Source of the DNA: Mycobacterium vicinigordonae
Lineage (GTDB): Bacteria; Actinomycetota; Actinomycetes; Mycobacteriales; Mycobacteriaceae
Length of the DNA stretch: 64,000 bases
Reading direction: 5' to 3'
Assembly (NCBI RefSeq): GCF_013466425.1
Contig: NZ_CP059165.1
Location: 4,216,001-4,280,000 of the forward strand
The translations under genes and the position numbers were made by a program. Positions 1-9,959 of the stretch are shown in pieces (the first letter of the stretch is position 1; each line of letters starts with the position of its first letter). A model generated the notes under the pieces. That model did not search any database. It was given only the letters and a program-made list of their open reading frames with translations, and was not told the origin of the DNA.

Positions 1-1911
1 ACCGAGCACCACGTCGGGCTGTAGGCCCCACGACTGCCAGAGCCGGGCCAACCCCATCTCGACTGCGAAGAGGGCGGGCTGGGCGTAGCTGGTTTGGCGC
101 AGCGTGTGCTCGGCGTCGGGGTCGAAAATTACTTCCAACAATGGCTTTTCGAGCACCTGGGCGACCACCGCAGCACACCGGGCCATCGTCTCGGCGAACA
201 CCGGTTCGGTGTCGAACAACTCCCGCGCCATCCCGGCGAACTGGCTGCCCTGTCCGGGAAACAGCCACGCTGTCTTCGGGACGTCGGCGGATTCCCCGCG
301 CACCAGGCCCGGCGCCGGACGGTCGTCGGCGAGTGCGGCAAGTAGCTCACCGGCGGACTCGGTGGAATTCACCACTAGTGCGGCACGGTGCTCGAAGTGA
401 GATCGACCGACCCCGGCGGTGAAACAAAGATCCGCCAGATCGGCGTCCGGATGCGCGGTCAACCACTCGCGGTACCGCTGGGCGAGCTGGACCAGAGCGG
501 CCGGGCTGCGCGCCGACAGCGGCAGCAGGCCGAACCGCCGGTCATCATGCGCCGCGACCGGCGGCGGTGCCGAGCTGATGCGGATCGCCGGATCGGGCGC
601 TTCCTCAATAATGACGTGCGCGTTGGTACCCGAGAACCCGAATGAGCTGACCCCGGCGATACGTGGCACACCATTGCGCTCCCAGGCGGTGGGCTCCTGC
701 ACCACCCGCACCGCGAAGCGGTCCCAGGGAATGTGTGGTGACGGCGTGCGGAAATTCAAGTGCTTCGGCAACGCCCCGTGTTCGAGCGAGAGGATGACCT
801 TTATCACACCCGCGATCCCCGCGGCGGCCTCCAAATGCCCGATGTTCGTCTTCACCGAACCGATGAGCAGCGGCCGTTCCGGGTCACGGCCTTGGCCGAG
901 TACGGCACCGGCGGCCTGAACCTCGATCGGGTCGCCCAGCGACGTCCCGGTCCCGTGCGCCTCAAGGTAACCGACATCGCCGGCCGCGACGCCCGAACGC
1001 TGCAGTGCCTCGGTGATCACCCGCTGTTGGGCCACCCCGTTCGGGACGGTCAGACCGCCGGACGCGCCGTCCTGGTTGATCGCACTACCACGGATGACGG
1101 CCCTGATCCGGTCACCGTCGCGGATTGCGTCGTCGAGCCGCTTGATGACGATGACACCGCAGCCCTCGCCGCGCACATAGCCGTCCGCGGCGGCGTCGAA
1201 CGTCTTGCACCGGCCATCCGGCGCCAGCATGTGCGCGTGCGAGAAGGTGATCATGGTCGCGGGGCTAAGCAGCACGTTCGCGCCACCGGCCAGCGCCAGG
1301 TCGCACTCGCCATACCGCAGCGCCTGGCATGCCTGGTGGATCGCCACCAACGAGGAACTGCAGGCAGTGTCGACCGTAACCGCCGGGCCCTGCAGCCCCA
1401 TCCGGTAGCTGATCCGCCCGGCTCCGGCGGCCGCTGCGGTCCCGATCGCCATGTAGGCCTCGATCTCGGCGTAACTCAGCTCGTCGGAGGCCATTCCCAG
1501 GTAGTCGTGCGTCGACAGGCCCACGAACACTCCGGTGTTGGAGTTCGCCAGGGACATCGGCGCGACACCCGCATGCTCGACCGCCTGCCAGGCAGTTTCC
1601 AGCAGCAGGCGGTGCTGCGGATCCATCAACCTGACCTCACGGGCCGACACCCCGAAAAACGGCGCGTCGAAGCCGGTCACATCATCGATGAAGCCGGCCC
1701 GGCGGGCGACCATCTTGCCGGGCGCGTCGGGATCCGGGTCGAAGAACTCCTCGACATCCCAACGATCCTTGGGGATGTCCGACACCGCGTCACGGCCCTG
1801 TTGCAGCACGTCCCAAAACTCGTTCGCGTCGGCGGCACCCGGGAATCGCGCGGCGTAACCGACGATCGCGAATCCCGATGTCGACGCCGTCAGATCCTCG
1901 ACAAATGCCAT
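1..1911 (-). CDS. Type I polyketide synthase, N-terminal part (KS plus start of AT)
   Basis: Open frame of 637 codons running off the left edge. The protein begins MAFVEDLTAS and goes straight into a beta-ketoacyl synthase domain (about residues 12-440). The active-site Cys is C184 in DTACSSS, and the two His motifs EAHGTGTSLGDP and KTNIGHLEAAAG are present. A linker follows, and from about residue 549 an acyltransferase domain (FPGQGSQFAG). The window ends at PDVVLG, just before the expected GHSxG nucleophile motif, so AT specificity and later domains cannot be read. The ATG at 1911 follows a GGGAGGG ribosome site. The protein should extend a beta-keto or methyl-branched acyl chain in the cytosol. 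Divergence from a PapA gene suggests its product is esterified onto a sugar. Which Pks family it belongs to is not resolved. Confidence 0.93.
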   Translation of the reverse strand, partial: MAFVEDLTASTSGFAIVGYAARFPGAADANEFWDVLQQGRDAVSDIPKDRWDVEEFFDPDPDAPGKMVARRAGFIDDVTGFDAPFFGVSAREVRLMDPQHRLLLETAWQAVEHAGVAPMSLANSNTGVFVGLSTHDYLGMASDELSYAEIEAYMAIGTAAAAGAGRISYRMGLQGPAVTVDTACSSSLVAIHQACQALRYGECDLALAGGANVLLSPATMITFSHAHMLAPDGRCKTFDAAADGYVRGEGCGVIVIKRLDDAIRDGDRIRAVIRGSAINQDGASGGLTVPNGVAQQRVITEALQRSGVAAGDVGYLEAHGTGTSLGDPIEVQAAGAVLGQGRDPERPLLIGSVKTNIGHLEAAAGIAGVIKVILSLEHGALPKHLNFRTPSPHIPWDRFAVRVVQEPTAWERNGVPRIAGVSSFGFSGTNAHVIIEEAPDPAIRISSAPPPVAAHDDRRFGLLPLSARSPAALVQLAQRYREWLTAHPDADLADLCFTAGVGRSHFEHRAALVVNSTESAGELLAALADDRPAPGLVRGESADVPKTAWLFPGQGSQFAGMARELFDTEPVFAETMARCAAVVAQVLEKPLLEVIFDPDAEHTLRQTSYAQPALFAVEMGLARLWQSWGLQPDVVLG

Positions 1912-1965
1912 GCGTTGCCCTCCCTGGTCGGCCGGCCTGGTTGCGCCGCAGCTTGAATCTCCCCC

Positions 1966-1993
1966 GGCACAGTATGGCAAGCGAGGCTGTGCC
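1966..1993. promoter_or_regulatory. Inverted repeat in the pks/papA divergent promoter
   Basis: GGCACAG (1966-1972) and CTGTGCC (1987-1993) are perfect inverted arms separated by 14 bases, inside the 241-base gap between the divergent pks and papA starts. Spacing and position suit a dimeric regulator or a stem in the mRNA leader. No regulator gene lies next to it. Function is inferred from position only. Confidence 0.4.
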
Positions 1994-2152
1994 CGACACG
2001 AACGCCAAGCAATGTCACAGAGTGCTCCTGCCATCCCACGAGGCCGTGGTCGGCGCGTCGTCGGCGGCGGCGACGGACCCCGCCGGAGCGGTTATGTTGA
2101 TCTCGATGGCGGCGTGGCCGCACCGCACCGTCGCGAAACCTTGGAGGAAATA

Positions 2153-3574
2153 TTGCGCATCGGCAAAATCACTATCGGCACCATTGATCAATGGAGCCTG
2201 CGGCCGGGCACGGTTATCTCCTGGCACCCGACCGACGCATCCCGGGAAAAAGCTCGGCAAGCCCCGGTCAGTTCTGTCCCGGTAAGCTACATGCAAGGTC
2301 AACATCTCCGCAATTATTACGAAAGGACTGCCTCAGGACTCGATTTTTCGCGTCTTATTTTGGCTGGCTGCGAGGTGCCCGGTCAGTGCGATATCGCCGT
2401 GATGGATCGAGCTCTCAACGCCTACCTCCGCCGGCACGACACCTACCGCAGTTGGTTCCAGTACGCCGACACCGGCGACTTTGTCAGACACTCGCTCGTC
2501 GATCCCGCCGATATTGAATTCGTTCCGATAAATCATGGCGAGATGAGCGCCGAGGAAATACGCGATCACGTAATTGCGACACCGAACCCGCTGGAATGGG
2601 GATGCTTCGCTTTCGGCGTCGTACAGAACCAGGACCACTTTACTTTCTATGCCAGCATCGACCACGTTCACGGTGACGCGACGTTGATCGGCATCACGAT
2701 GCTGGAGTCCCATGCGATGTATCAGTCCCTGACGGCGGGAAAGGGTGCGCTCGCGCTGCCCGACAGCGGCAGCTACGACGACTACTGCGTCCAGCAGCGG
2801 GACTTTACCTCGCAGTTGACCGCAGATTCGCCGGCGGTACGCGCATGGATCGACTTTGCCGAGAACAATGACGGTGGGTTTCCCGAGTTCCCGCTTCCCC
2901 TCGGCAATCCGTTGAAGCCGTCCGACAGCGACATGGTCACCGAACTGCTGATGGACCCGCAACAAACGGCCCGATTCGAGTCCGCCTGCGAGGGTGCCGG
3001 CGCTCGATTCATCGGCGGCTTGTTCGCGTGCATGGCCCTGGTCGAACATGAATTCACCGGCGCCCCCACGTATTACGGGCTGACCCCGCGGGATACCCGG
3101 CGCACCTCGGAGAATTTCATGACCCAAGGCTGGTTCACGGGCTTGGTTCCTATCACGGTACCGATTGCGGCAGCATCGTTTGTCGATGCCGCCTGGGCGG
3201 CACAGAATTCTTTCGATTCCGGACTCGATATGGCGAAGGTGCCGTATTACCGCGTGCTGGAATTAGCGCCGTGGCTGGGTTGGCCAAGGCCGAACTTCCC
3301 GGTGTCGAACTTCTTGCACGGCGACGCCGCTCCGCTCAACGCTGTGCTCGCCGCCGCCGAGATGGGTTACGCGGACAATATCGGGATCTACTCCGACGGC
3401 AGGTTCTCGTATCAGTTGACTATCTACATTTTTCGGTACGGAGAAGGCACTTCAATGGCAGTGATGTATCCGGACAACCCGGTTGCGCAAAAATCTGTCG
3501 CCCGGTACATCCAAGCGATGAAGGCAGTCTGCACCCGGGTCGCGGAAAGCGGCGATTGGGGACGCGTTGCGTAG
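2153..3574 (+). CDS. PapA-family (PapA1/PapA3-like) acyltransferase
   Basis: 473 aa, close to PapA3 (472 aa). TTG at 2153 is chosen because GGAGG at 2143-2147 sits 5 bases upstream and the protein then opens MRIGKITIG, like PapA1/A2/A3. Family blocks are visible: LRRHDTYRSWF, FVRHSLVDPADIEF, FPEFPLPLGNP, MTQGWFTGLVP and YSDGRFSYQ. The condensation-type motif is H171-V-H-G-D175-A176, i.e. HxxxD followed by Ala where Gly is usual. Relatives move polyketide or fatty acyl chains onto trehalose in the cytosol. Being divergent from a PKS and upstream of MmpL and Chp-like genes supports the same role here, but the acceptor sugar is not known from sequence. Confidence 0.92.
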   Translation: MRIGKITIGTIDQWSLRPGTVISWHPTDASREKARQAPVSSVPVSYMQGQHLRNYYERTASGLDFSRLILAGCEVPGQCDIAVMDRALNAYLRRHDTYRSWFQYADTGDFVRHSLVDPADIEFVPINHGEMSAEEIRDHVIATPNPLEWGCFAFGVVQNQDHFTFYASIDHVHGDATLIGITMLESHAMYQSLTAGKGALALPDSGSYDDYCVQQRDFTSQLTADSPAVRAWIDFAENNDGGFPEFPLPLGNPLKPSDSDMVTELLMDPQQTARFESACEGAGARFIGGLFACMALVEHEFTGAPTYYGLTPRDTRRTSENFMTQGWFTGLVPITVPIAAASFVDAAWAAQNSFDSGLDMAKVPYYRVLELAPWLGWPRPNFPVSNFLHGDAAPLNAVLAAAEMGYADNIGIYSDGRFSYQLTIYIFRYGEGTSMAVMYPDNPVAQKSVARYIQAMKAVCTRVAESGDWGRVA

Positions 3575-3704
3575 TGTGGGGTAGTTCGATGGACGCTGCG
3601 GCGCGGAGAAGCTCGACTTCCGATCAAGCGTGGAACAAGGGTTCGCGCGGCGCAGCCAGGGGTGTCGCTGGGGGGCGCACGCTGGGACCGGAGGTGGGGA
3701 CACT

Positions 3705-6692
3705 GTGCGACGCCTAGCCGATTTTGTGGTGCGGTGGCCGTGGGTGGTGATCGGGTTCTGGGTCGCGATCGCGGTCGCGCTGCCGCTGACGATGCCGTCC
3801 CTCAACGAGATGTCCCAGAAGCATCCGCTTTCCATCCTCCCCAGCGACGCGCCGTCGAGCGTCACCGCCCGCAAGATGACCGAGGCCTTTCACGAGTCGA
3901 GCTCGGAAAACCTGTTGCTCGTGGTCCTGACGAACGACAAGGGGCTCGGACCGGCAGAGGAAAGCGTCTACCGCAAGCTGGCGGCAGCGCTGCACGACGA
4001 CACCCGCGATGTGGTGATGGTCCAGGATTTCGTCAGCACTCCACCTCTGCGCCCCGTATTGACCAGCAAAGACAACAAGTCCTGGGTGCTGCCGGTCGGG
4101 CTGTCCGGCGAGTTAGGCACTCCGCGGTCCTATGCCGCGTTCGGACGTGTCTCGCAGATCGTCAAACACACCGTCGCCGGCGCACCGCTGACCGTCAACC
4201 TAACGGGGCCGGCAGCCACTGTGGCCGATCTCACTGCCGCCGGGGAGCATGACCGGCTGCCGATCGAGGTGGCTATCGCAGTCCTGGTGCTCGCCGTGCT
4301 GCTGGTCGTTTACCGCAACCCGATCACCATGTTGCTGCCGCTGGCGGCGATCGGAATGTCCCTGCTGGTGGCGCAGGCGTTGGTGGCGGGGTTCTCCCAA
4401 TTGACCGGCTTCGGCGTGTCCAATCAGTCCATCGTGTTCCTGAGCGCCATGATCGCCGGCGCCGGTACGGACTATGCCGTTTTCCTCATCAGCCGATATC
4501 ACGACTACCTGCGTGCCGGCGCGGACTTCGACGACGCCGTACGCCGGGCGTTGATCTCCATCGGGAAGGTGATCGCCGCGTCTGCGGCCACGGTAGGCAT
4601 CACCTTCCTTGGCATCAGCTTCGCCCGGATGGGTGTGTTCTCGACGGTCGGCGCGTCGTCGGCAATCGGGATCGGCGTCGCATTCCTGGCCGCGGTGACC
4701 TTGCTTCCCGCCATCCTGGTGATCGCTGGACCACGCGGCTGGGTCCAGCCACGGCGCGAACGCACCGCACGATTCTGGCGGCGATCCGGCATCCGTATCG
4801 TCCGCCGGCCGAAGGCTCACCTGGTGGCCAGTGTGCTTGTGCTGGTCGCGTTGGCGAGTTGCGCAGGGCTGGTTCGCTTTAACTACGACGACCGTAAGGT
4901 GGTGCCGGCGTCGGCTCCGAGTTCGATCGGATATACCGCCCTCGAGCACCATTTCCCGGTGAACCAGTCCGTTCCCGAATACATCCTCATCCAGTCCCCA
5001 CACGACCTACGGACCCCGAAGGCGCTGGCCGACCTGGAACAGATGGCGGACCGGATCAGCCAGCTGCCGAACATCGCCAGAGTCAGCGGCATCACCCGGC
5101 CCACCGGTGTGGTCCCGCAAGAATTCCGCGCGACGTATCAGGCGGGTGCCGTCGGCGCCCGGCTCGGCGGGGCGTCGGACGTGATCAGTGACCACAATGA
5201 CGACCTCACCAAATTGGTCGACGGCGCCAACACACTGGCCGTCAACCTGCGGGATGTGCGCGGCCAGGTCAACCAGATGGTTGCCAGCATGCAGGGCCTG
5301 ACCGACGCCTTCGCCTCCATGAAGACCCAATACGGCGGCGAGAAACTGGTGCGGGAGGTCGTGACCGCGGCCAAGCTGGTCAACAGCATCAACACCTTGG
5401 GCAACTCCATGGGCGTGAACTTCTCCGCCGTCAAGGACATGTTCGGCTGGATCGGACCGGTGCTGACGGCGCTGCAGGGCAACCCCGTCTGCGACGCCGA
5501 CCTCTCTTGTAGCGACACCCGCGCCCAGTTCCAGCGGCTGGTCGCCGCCCGTGGCGACGGCAGTCTCGACCAGATCAACGAACTGGCCGGACAACTGCAG
5601 ACGTTCCAGGACCGGCAAACCCTGAACGCATCGGTGGACCGCCTGCGGGCGGTGCTCACCGGTTTCACCAGAGCGATGCACTCCCTGGGGCTGGACCAGC
5701 CGGGCGGCCTGCAGTCGGGCCTGACCAATCTGAAACAGGGTGCCGACCGCTTCGCCGGCGGGAGCCGGCAGCTGGCCGACGGCGTGGAACAGCTGGTCGA
5801 ACAGGTTAGGCAGTTGGGCGCAGGGCTCGGCGACGCATCGGCGTTCCTGCTCTCGATGAAGAATGACGCGGCCGACCCGTCGATGGCGGGGTTCAACATC
5901 CCAGCCCAACTGCTGCACTTGGAGGAGTTCAAAAAGGCCGCCAAGATGTTCATCTCGCCCGACGGACGCTCGGTGCGCTACCTGGTGCAGACGAAGTTGA
6001 ATCCGTTCAGCGCCGAGGCGATGGACCAGGTCAACGCGATCACCGATACCGCGCGGGGCGCCCAACCCAACACCGCGTTGGCGGACGCCAACATATCGAT
6101 GGCCGGATATCCCGTCACGCTGCGCGACACACGCAACTACTACGAGCGCGACATTCGCTACATCATCGTCGTGACCGTTCTGGTCGTGTTGCTGACCTTG
6201 ATGGCGCTGCTGCGTGCCGTGGTCGCACCGCTATACCTGGTCGGATCGGTCATCATCTCCTACCTGTCCGCTGTCGGTATCGGCGTGCTGGTGTTCCAAT
6301 TCCTACTAGGTCAGCAATTGCATTGGAGCGTGCCACCTTTGGCGTTCGTTGTGCTGGTCGCGGTGGGCGCCGACTACAACATGCTGTTCGTCTCCCGAAT
6401 GCGTGACGAGTCGCCGCACGGCATGCGTTACGGCGTGATCCGCACCCTGACCTCCACCGGCGGCGTGATAACCGCGGCGGGTCTGATCTTCGCCGCCTCG
6501 ATGTTCGGTCTGCTGTTCTCCAGCATCGGCACCGTGATCCAGGCCGGATTGGTGATCGGCGTCGGCATCCTGCTGGACACGTTCCTGGTGCGCACCATCA
6601 CGGTGCCCGCCATCGCTACGCTGGTCGGCAAGGGGAGTTGGTGGCCGTCACACCCGAGGCCGCAAGCGCTACCCGCCGACCAGGCCGACTAG
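3705..6692 (+). CDS. MmpL-family lipid transporter (MmpL10/MmpL8-like)
   Basis: 995 aa from GTG 3705, preceded by GGAGGTGGGG at 3690-3699. An in-frame extension upstream to 3630 has no good start signal. RND architecture: an N-terminal membrane helix ([20 protein letters not shown]), a periplasmic loop, a five-to-six helix bundle from about residue 185, a long second periplasmic loop with coiled-coil-like stretches (about 400-800), and a second helix bundle. The proton-relay Asp-Tyr pairs are in GTDYAVFL and GADYNMLF. It lies 130 bases after papA and 68 bases before the Chp-like gene, probably in one transcript. By context it should move the acylated lipid made by the PKS and PapA across the inner membrane. 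Confidence 0.93.
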   Translation: MRRLADFVVRWPWVVIGFWVAIAVALPLTMPSLNEMSQKHPLSILPSDAPSSVTARKMTEAFHESSSENLLLVVLTNDKGLGPAEESVYRKLAAALHDDTRDVVMVQDFVSTPPLRPVLTSKDNKSWVLPVGLSGELGTPRSYAAFGRVSQIVKHTVAGAPLTVNLTGPAATVADLTAAGEHDRLPIEVAIAVLVLAVLLVVYRNPITMLLPLAAIGMSLLVAQALVAGFSQLTGFGVSNQSIVFLSAMIAGAGTDYAVFLISRYHDYLRAGADFDDAVRRALISIGKVIAASAATVGITFLGISFARMGVFSTVGASSAIGIGVAFLAAVTLLPAILVIAGPRGWVQPRRERTARFWRRSGIRIVRRPKAHLVASVLVLVALASCAGLVRFNYDDRKVVPASAPSSIGYTALEHHFPVNQSVPEYILIQSPHDLRTPKALADLEQMADRISQLPNIARVSGITRPTGVVPQEFRATYQAGAVGARLGGASDVISDHNDDLTKLVDGANTLAVNLRDVRGQVNQMVASMQGLTDAFASMKTQYGGEKLVREVVTAAKLVNSINTLGNSMGVNFSAVKDMFGWIGPVLTALQGNPVCDADLSCSDTRAQFQRLVAARGDGSLDQINELAGQLQTFQDRQTLNASVDRLRAVLTGFTRAMHSLGLDQPGGLQSGLTNLKQGADRFAGGSRQLADGVEQLVEQVRQLGAGLGDASAFLLSMKNDAADPSMAGFNIPAQLLHLEEFKKAAKMFISPDGRSVRYLVQTKLNPFSAEAMDQVNAITDTARGAQPNTALADANISMAGYPVTLRDTRNYYERDIRYIIVVTVLVVLLTLMALLRAVVAPLYLVGSVIISYLSAVGIGVLVFQFLLGQQLHWSVPPLAFVVLVAVGADYNMLFVSRMRDESPHGMRYGVIRTLTSTGGVITAAGLIFAASMFGLLFSSIGTVIQAGLVIGVGILLDTFLVRTITVPAIATLVGKGSWWPSHPRPQALPADQAD

Positions 6693-6760
6693 GTGGATTA
6701 GGCGGACGAGGACCGAAATATGCAGAACCGTAAGACCGAGCCGAACGAGCGGGACAAACC

Positions 6761-7864
6761 ATGAAGAAACTACTCGCAGGAGTCACGGCGGCGGTAACTC
6801 TGGGCGCCTCAGGTTATTTCGGTGCCGGCCTGGCCAAAGCCGACGACCCGCCGCCTGCCGATCCGACGGCTCCCGGCGGCAACGCCTACGCATTGGGCGG
6901 TGCGCACGTCTTGGGCATCCCCTACGACGAATACATCCGCCGCGAAGGCGACGAGTGGTTCCCCGGGCTGCGACGGCAGATTGTCGACTATCCGGCAGGT
7001 CAGGTCCAGGGCCATGTGCTGGGACGGATCTTCCCGGGAATCGGCAAACTGGACGAGGAATTTCCCGGGCTCGGAGCGGACGGTCCCAGCATCGGCGAGT
7101 CCGTCGATGTCGGTGAAAACAATCTGCTCGCGGCGATCCACGCCGGCGGCCCTGGGACGGCAATTGGATTGTCCGAGGGGTCACTGGTGCTCAATGCCGT
7201 GCAGGCCCGGCTCGCCAACGATCCGACCGCTCCCCCACCAGACCAGTTGACGTTCGCCACCTTCGGCGATCCGGTCGCGCGGCATCCCTTCGGTCAGAGC
7301 TTCCTGACCGCCATGTTCCCGGTCGGCTCCGTGGTGCCCGCGATGGACTACACCATCCCGCCTCCGGTGGAGAGCCAGTACAACACTAAGCAATTCATTT
7401 CGGCCTACGACTCGATCGCCGACTTCCCGGACCGGCCGGACAACCTGCTGGCCCTGGCCAACACGCTGGTGGGCCTCGCCACCGGCCACACCGCGGTGGC
7501 GTTCACCAACCCCAGCATGGTGCCGCCCCAGAACATCCGGACGACCGTCAATTCACGCGGCGCCACGACGACGACGTATCTGATCCCCGAGCGGCACCTT
7601 CCGTTGGTGCTTCCGCTCGGCTATCTCGGCGTGCCGGACGAGTTGCTGAGTCAGATGGACGCCGAGTTGGCGCCGATGATCAACGCAGCCTATTCACGCA
7701 ACGACGATCCACTGACGGCTCCGGTTCAGGTGGATCCGGTGCACGGGTTCGACCCGGCCGCCGTCACGGCACCGGCGACGCAGGCCACCTTCGGCGGTGG
7801 CGCCGATCCGGTCTCGCAGATTCTCTCTGGCGCGCTGGCCGTGCTGAACCAAGGTCATCGCTGA
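6761..7864 (+). CDS. Secreted PE-PPE-domain serine hydrolase/acyltransferase (Chp-like)
   Basis: 367 aa. A signal peptide or N-terminal anchor (residues 1-27, ending GLAKA before DDPP) precedes a PE-PPE alpha/beta-hydrolase fold. The nucleophile elbow is GLSEG with S138; candidate triad partners are the Asp in [12 protein letters not shown] and the His in PERHLPL. Chp1 (sulfolipid) and Chp2 (polyacyltrehalose) are relatives that finish acylation of trehalose lipids at the membrane, next to MmpL8 or MmpL10. Position directly after an MmpL gene fits the same role: transesterification of an acyl-sugar on the outer face. The start at 6761 has only a weak ribosome site (GAGCGGGA). Confidence 0.88.
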   Translation: MKKLLAGVTAAVTLGASGYFGAGLAKADDPPPADPTAPGGNAYALGGAHVLGIPYDEYIRREGDEWFPGLRRQIVDYPAGQVQGHVLGRIFPGIGKLDEEFPGLGADGPSIGESVDVGENNLLAAIHAGGPGTAIGLSEGSLVLNAVQARLANDPTAPPPDQLTFATFGDPVARHPFGQSFLTAMFPVGSVVPAMDYTIPPPVESQYNTKQFISAYDSIADFPDRPDNLLALANTLVGLATGHTAVAFTNPSMVPPQNIRTTVNSRGATTTTYLIPERHLPLVLPLGYLGVPDELLSQMDAELAPMINAAYSRNDDPLTAPVQVDPVHGFDPAAVTAPATQATFGGGADPVSQILSGALAVLNQGHR

Positions 7865-7935
7865 GCAAACGGCGGCGATGTACCCGCTAGGCGCATAAAC
7901 TCCGAAGTGCAACGAAGGATCGTCAGGAGGCGCTG

Positions 7936-9900
7936 TTGGCGGAGGAGCCGCCGCTTGGCGGCACGACCGAAGAGTGGCACACCGGATCCCACTTCGGGCC
8001 CTACTTGCTCAAGCGACTTCTGGGGCGGGGCGCGTTCGGAGAGGTCTACGAGGCCCTCGACACGCGGAAAAGCCGATCGATAGCGCTCAAGCTGCTGCCG
8101 CCGTCCTACTCTGCCGACCCGAGCTTTCGCAGACGGTTGTTCCGAGAGGCCAGCACTGCGGGCAGACTCAACGAACCTCATGTCGTCCCGATCCACGATT
8201 TCGGGGAGATCGAGGGAAAGCTCTTCATCGATATGCGTTTGATCCCCGGCACGGACCTCCGCACCGTGTTGGACGAGAGCGGACCACTGGACCCGGTGCG
8301 CGCGGTGTCGATCGTCGCCCAGATCGCCTCCGCGCTCGACGCGGCCCATGCCGAACAGATCGTCCACCGCGACGTCAAACCAGCGAATATCTTGCTGGCG
8401 CCGGAGGATTTCGCCTGCCTCGTCGACTTCGGGTTGGCCAGCGCCGCCACTGACGTCAAACTAACCAGTACCGGCACCACCGTCGGCACCTTCGCCTACA
8501 TGGCTCCCGAACGATTCACCGACGCCGAGGTCGATCATCGGTCGGACATCTACGCCTTGACGTGTGTGCTCTACGAGTGCCTGACCGGTGCCACGCCCTA
8601 CTCGATCAGCGACCGGACGGCCTTGATCGCCGCGCATCTGGCCAGCCCCATCCCCCGCCCCAGCCGATATCCGGGCGTGCCCGCCGGCTTCGACGACGTC
8701 ATCGCTCAAGGAATGGCAAAGGAAGGCGAAGACCGCTATCCCAAGGCAGCCGACCTGGCCTCCGCCGCGCACCGAGCTCTGAGCAGCGCGCCACCCCAAG
8801 ACAAAACGACCGTCGCGACCATGGCCCCCGTGGCCGACGCGACGACCGATGCCACGGCGGGGACGGGAAAACGACGACGACGCATCCCGAGCCGAGCCGC
8901 GCTGGTCGCTATCGGCGTCGTGGTTGCCCTGGTTGCCGCGGCGGCGGCGATCGGCTGGTTCAGCTCTCGCCATCACCGACCTTCAGCCGCCGCTCCCAAG
9001 CCTGCGATGGCATCTATCGCGCGGATCGCGGCCACCATTGGGGTAGGCAAACGCCCCGAGGCGGTAGCAATCGACGCCGTCAATCATGTCGCCTACACCG
9101 CTAACTACCAAGACGACAGTGTCTCGATGATCGATACGGTCAGACGCGCCGTCGCGGCGACTGTGCCGGTAGGCAAAGGCCCGGTAGGCATCGCGGTGGA
9201 CCCGGCCAGCCACACTGCCTGCACGGCCAACAATCGAGATGACAGCGTGTCGGTGATCGATACGGTCGGAGGCGCAGTCGCCGCCACGGTACGAGTGGGC
9301 ACAAACCCGTGGGGGGTATCAATCGACCCCAGCACCCGCGCGGCCTATGTGGCCAACATGTGGGATTACACAGTCTCGGTGATCAACCTCGACAGCCGCA
9401 CCGTCACCGCCACGATCCCGGTCGGCAAAAACCCCTACGGTGTGGCGATCGATCCCACCGCACACACCGCCTACGTCGCGAACAGCAGCGACGGCACCTT
9501 GTCAGCGATCGATACACACAGCCTCGCCGTCGTGGCCACTATCCCAGTAGGAAACGACCCCCGTGGCGTGGCGGTGGACCCGCTCACCCACACGGCCTAT
9601 GTCACGAACGAAGCGGAGGGTGCCACGTCGGTGGTCAATCTGGAAAATCGGCGGGTCATCGCAACCATCCACATTGGCAACAGTCCGTACGGAGTGACCG
9701 TCGATCCCGCCAACCAGATCGTTTACACGGCAAATCACGATAGTGCCGTCTCGGTGATCGACGCCAAATCGTTCACCATCGTCGGCGCAATTCGTATCGG
9801 GAAGGACACCTTCGCTGTGGATGTCGACCCCATCAACCACATCGTTTACACAGCCAACCAAGACAACACGGTATCGGTGATAGAACCAGCAGGGTCGTAG
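7936..9900 (+). CDS. Membrane Ser/Thr protein kinase with C-terminal seven-repeat YVTN propeller
   Basis: 654 aa from TTG 7936 (GGAGG at 7926-7930, five bases away). The kinase domain covers about residues 20-285: glycine loop GRGAFGEVYEA (30-40), Lys52 in ALKLL, HRDVKPANIL with catalytic D146, DFG with D164, and GTFAYMAPE. A Thr/Ala-rich juxtamembrane linker and KRRRRIPSR precede one membrane helix at about 322-344. The outer part (about 360-650) is seven repeats of roughly 42 residues of the type VxATIPVGxxPxGVAVDPxxHTAYVAN, predicted to form a seven-bladed beta-propeller. Architecture is like PknD (kinase, helix, propeller), but the blades are YVTN type rather than NHL. A possible -10 (TAAACT, 7896-7901) suggests its own promoter. 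The ligand is unknown. Confidence 0.93.
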   Translation: MAEEPPLGGTTEEWHTGSHFGPYLLKRLLGRGAFGEVYEALDTRKSRSIALKLLPPSYSADPSFRRRLFREASTAGRLNEPHVVPIHDFGEIEGKLFIDMRLIPGTDLRTVLDESGPLDPVRAVSIVAQIASALDAAHAEQIVHRDVKPANILLAPEDFACLVDFGLASAATDVKLTSTGTTVGTFAYMAPERFTDAEVDHRSDIYALTCVLYECLTGATPYSISDRTALIAAHLASPIPRPSRYPGVPAGFDDVIAQGMAKEGEDRYPKAADLASAAHRALSSAPPQDKTTVATMAPVADATTDATAGTGKRRRRIPSRAALVAIGVVVALVAAAAAIGWFSSRHHRPSAAAPKPAMASIARIAATIGVGKRPEAVAIDAVNHVAYTANYQDDSVSMIDTVRRAVAATVPVGKGPVGIAVDPASHTACTANNRDDSVSVIDTVGGAVAATVRVGTNPWGVSIDPSTRAAYVANMWDYTVSVINLDSRTVTATIPVGKNPYGVAIDPTAHTAYVANSSDGTLSAIDTHSLAVVATIPVGNDPRGVAVDPLTHTAYVTNEAEGATSVVNLENRRVIATIHIGNSPYGVTVDPANQIVYTANHDSAVSVIDAKSFTIVGAIRIGKDTFAVDVDPINHIVYTANQDNTVSVIEPAGS

Positions 9901-9959
9901 CCGATCCGCCCGGTTCTATACGATTCGGCTCGCACCCCTCGCCCCGTACGGAAAAGAGA

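Noticed and set aside
760..1956. 398-codon open frame on the plus strand across the PKS
   Set aside because: It is antisense to the KS domain, whose catalytic motifs are clear on the minus strand; its Arg/Asp/His-rich translation is a typical GC-rich shadow.
5007..6065. 352-codon minus-strand frame inside mmpL
   Set aside because: Lies wholly opposite the periplasmic loop of a well-supported MmpL; no domain or ribosome site.
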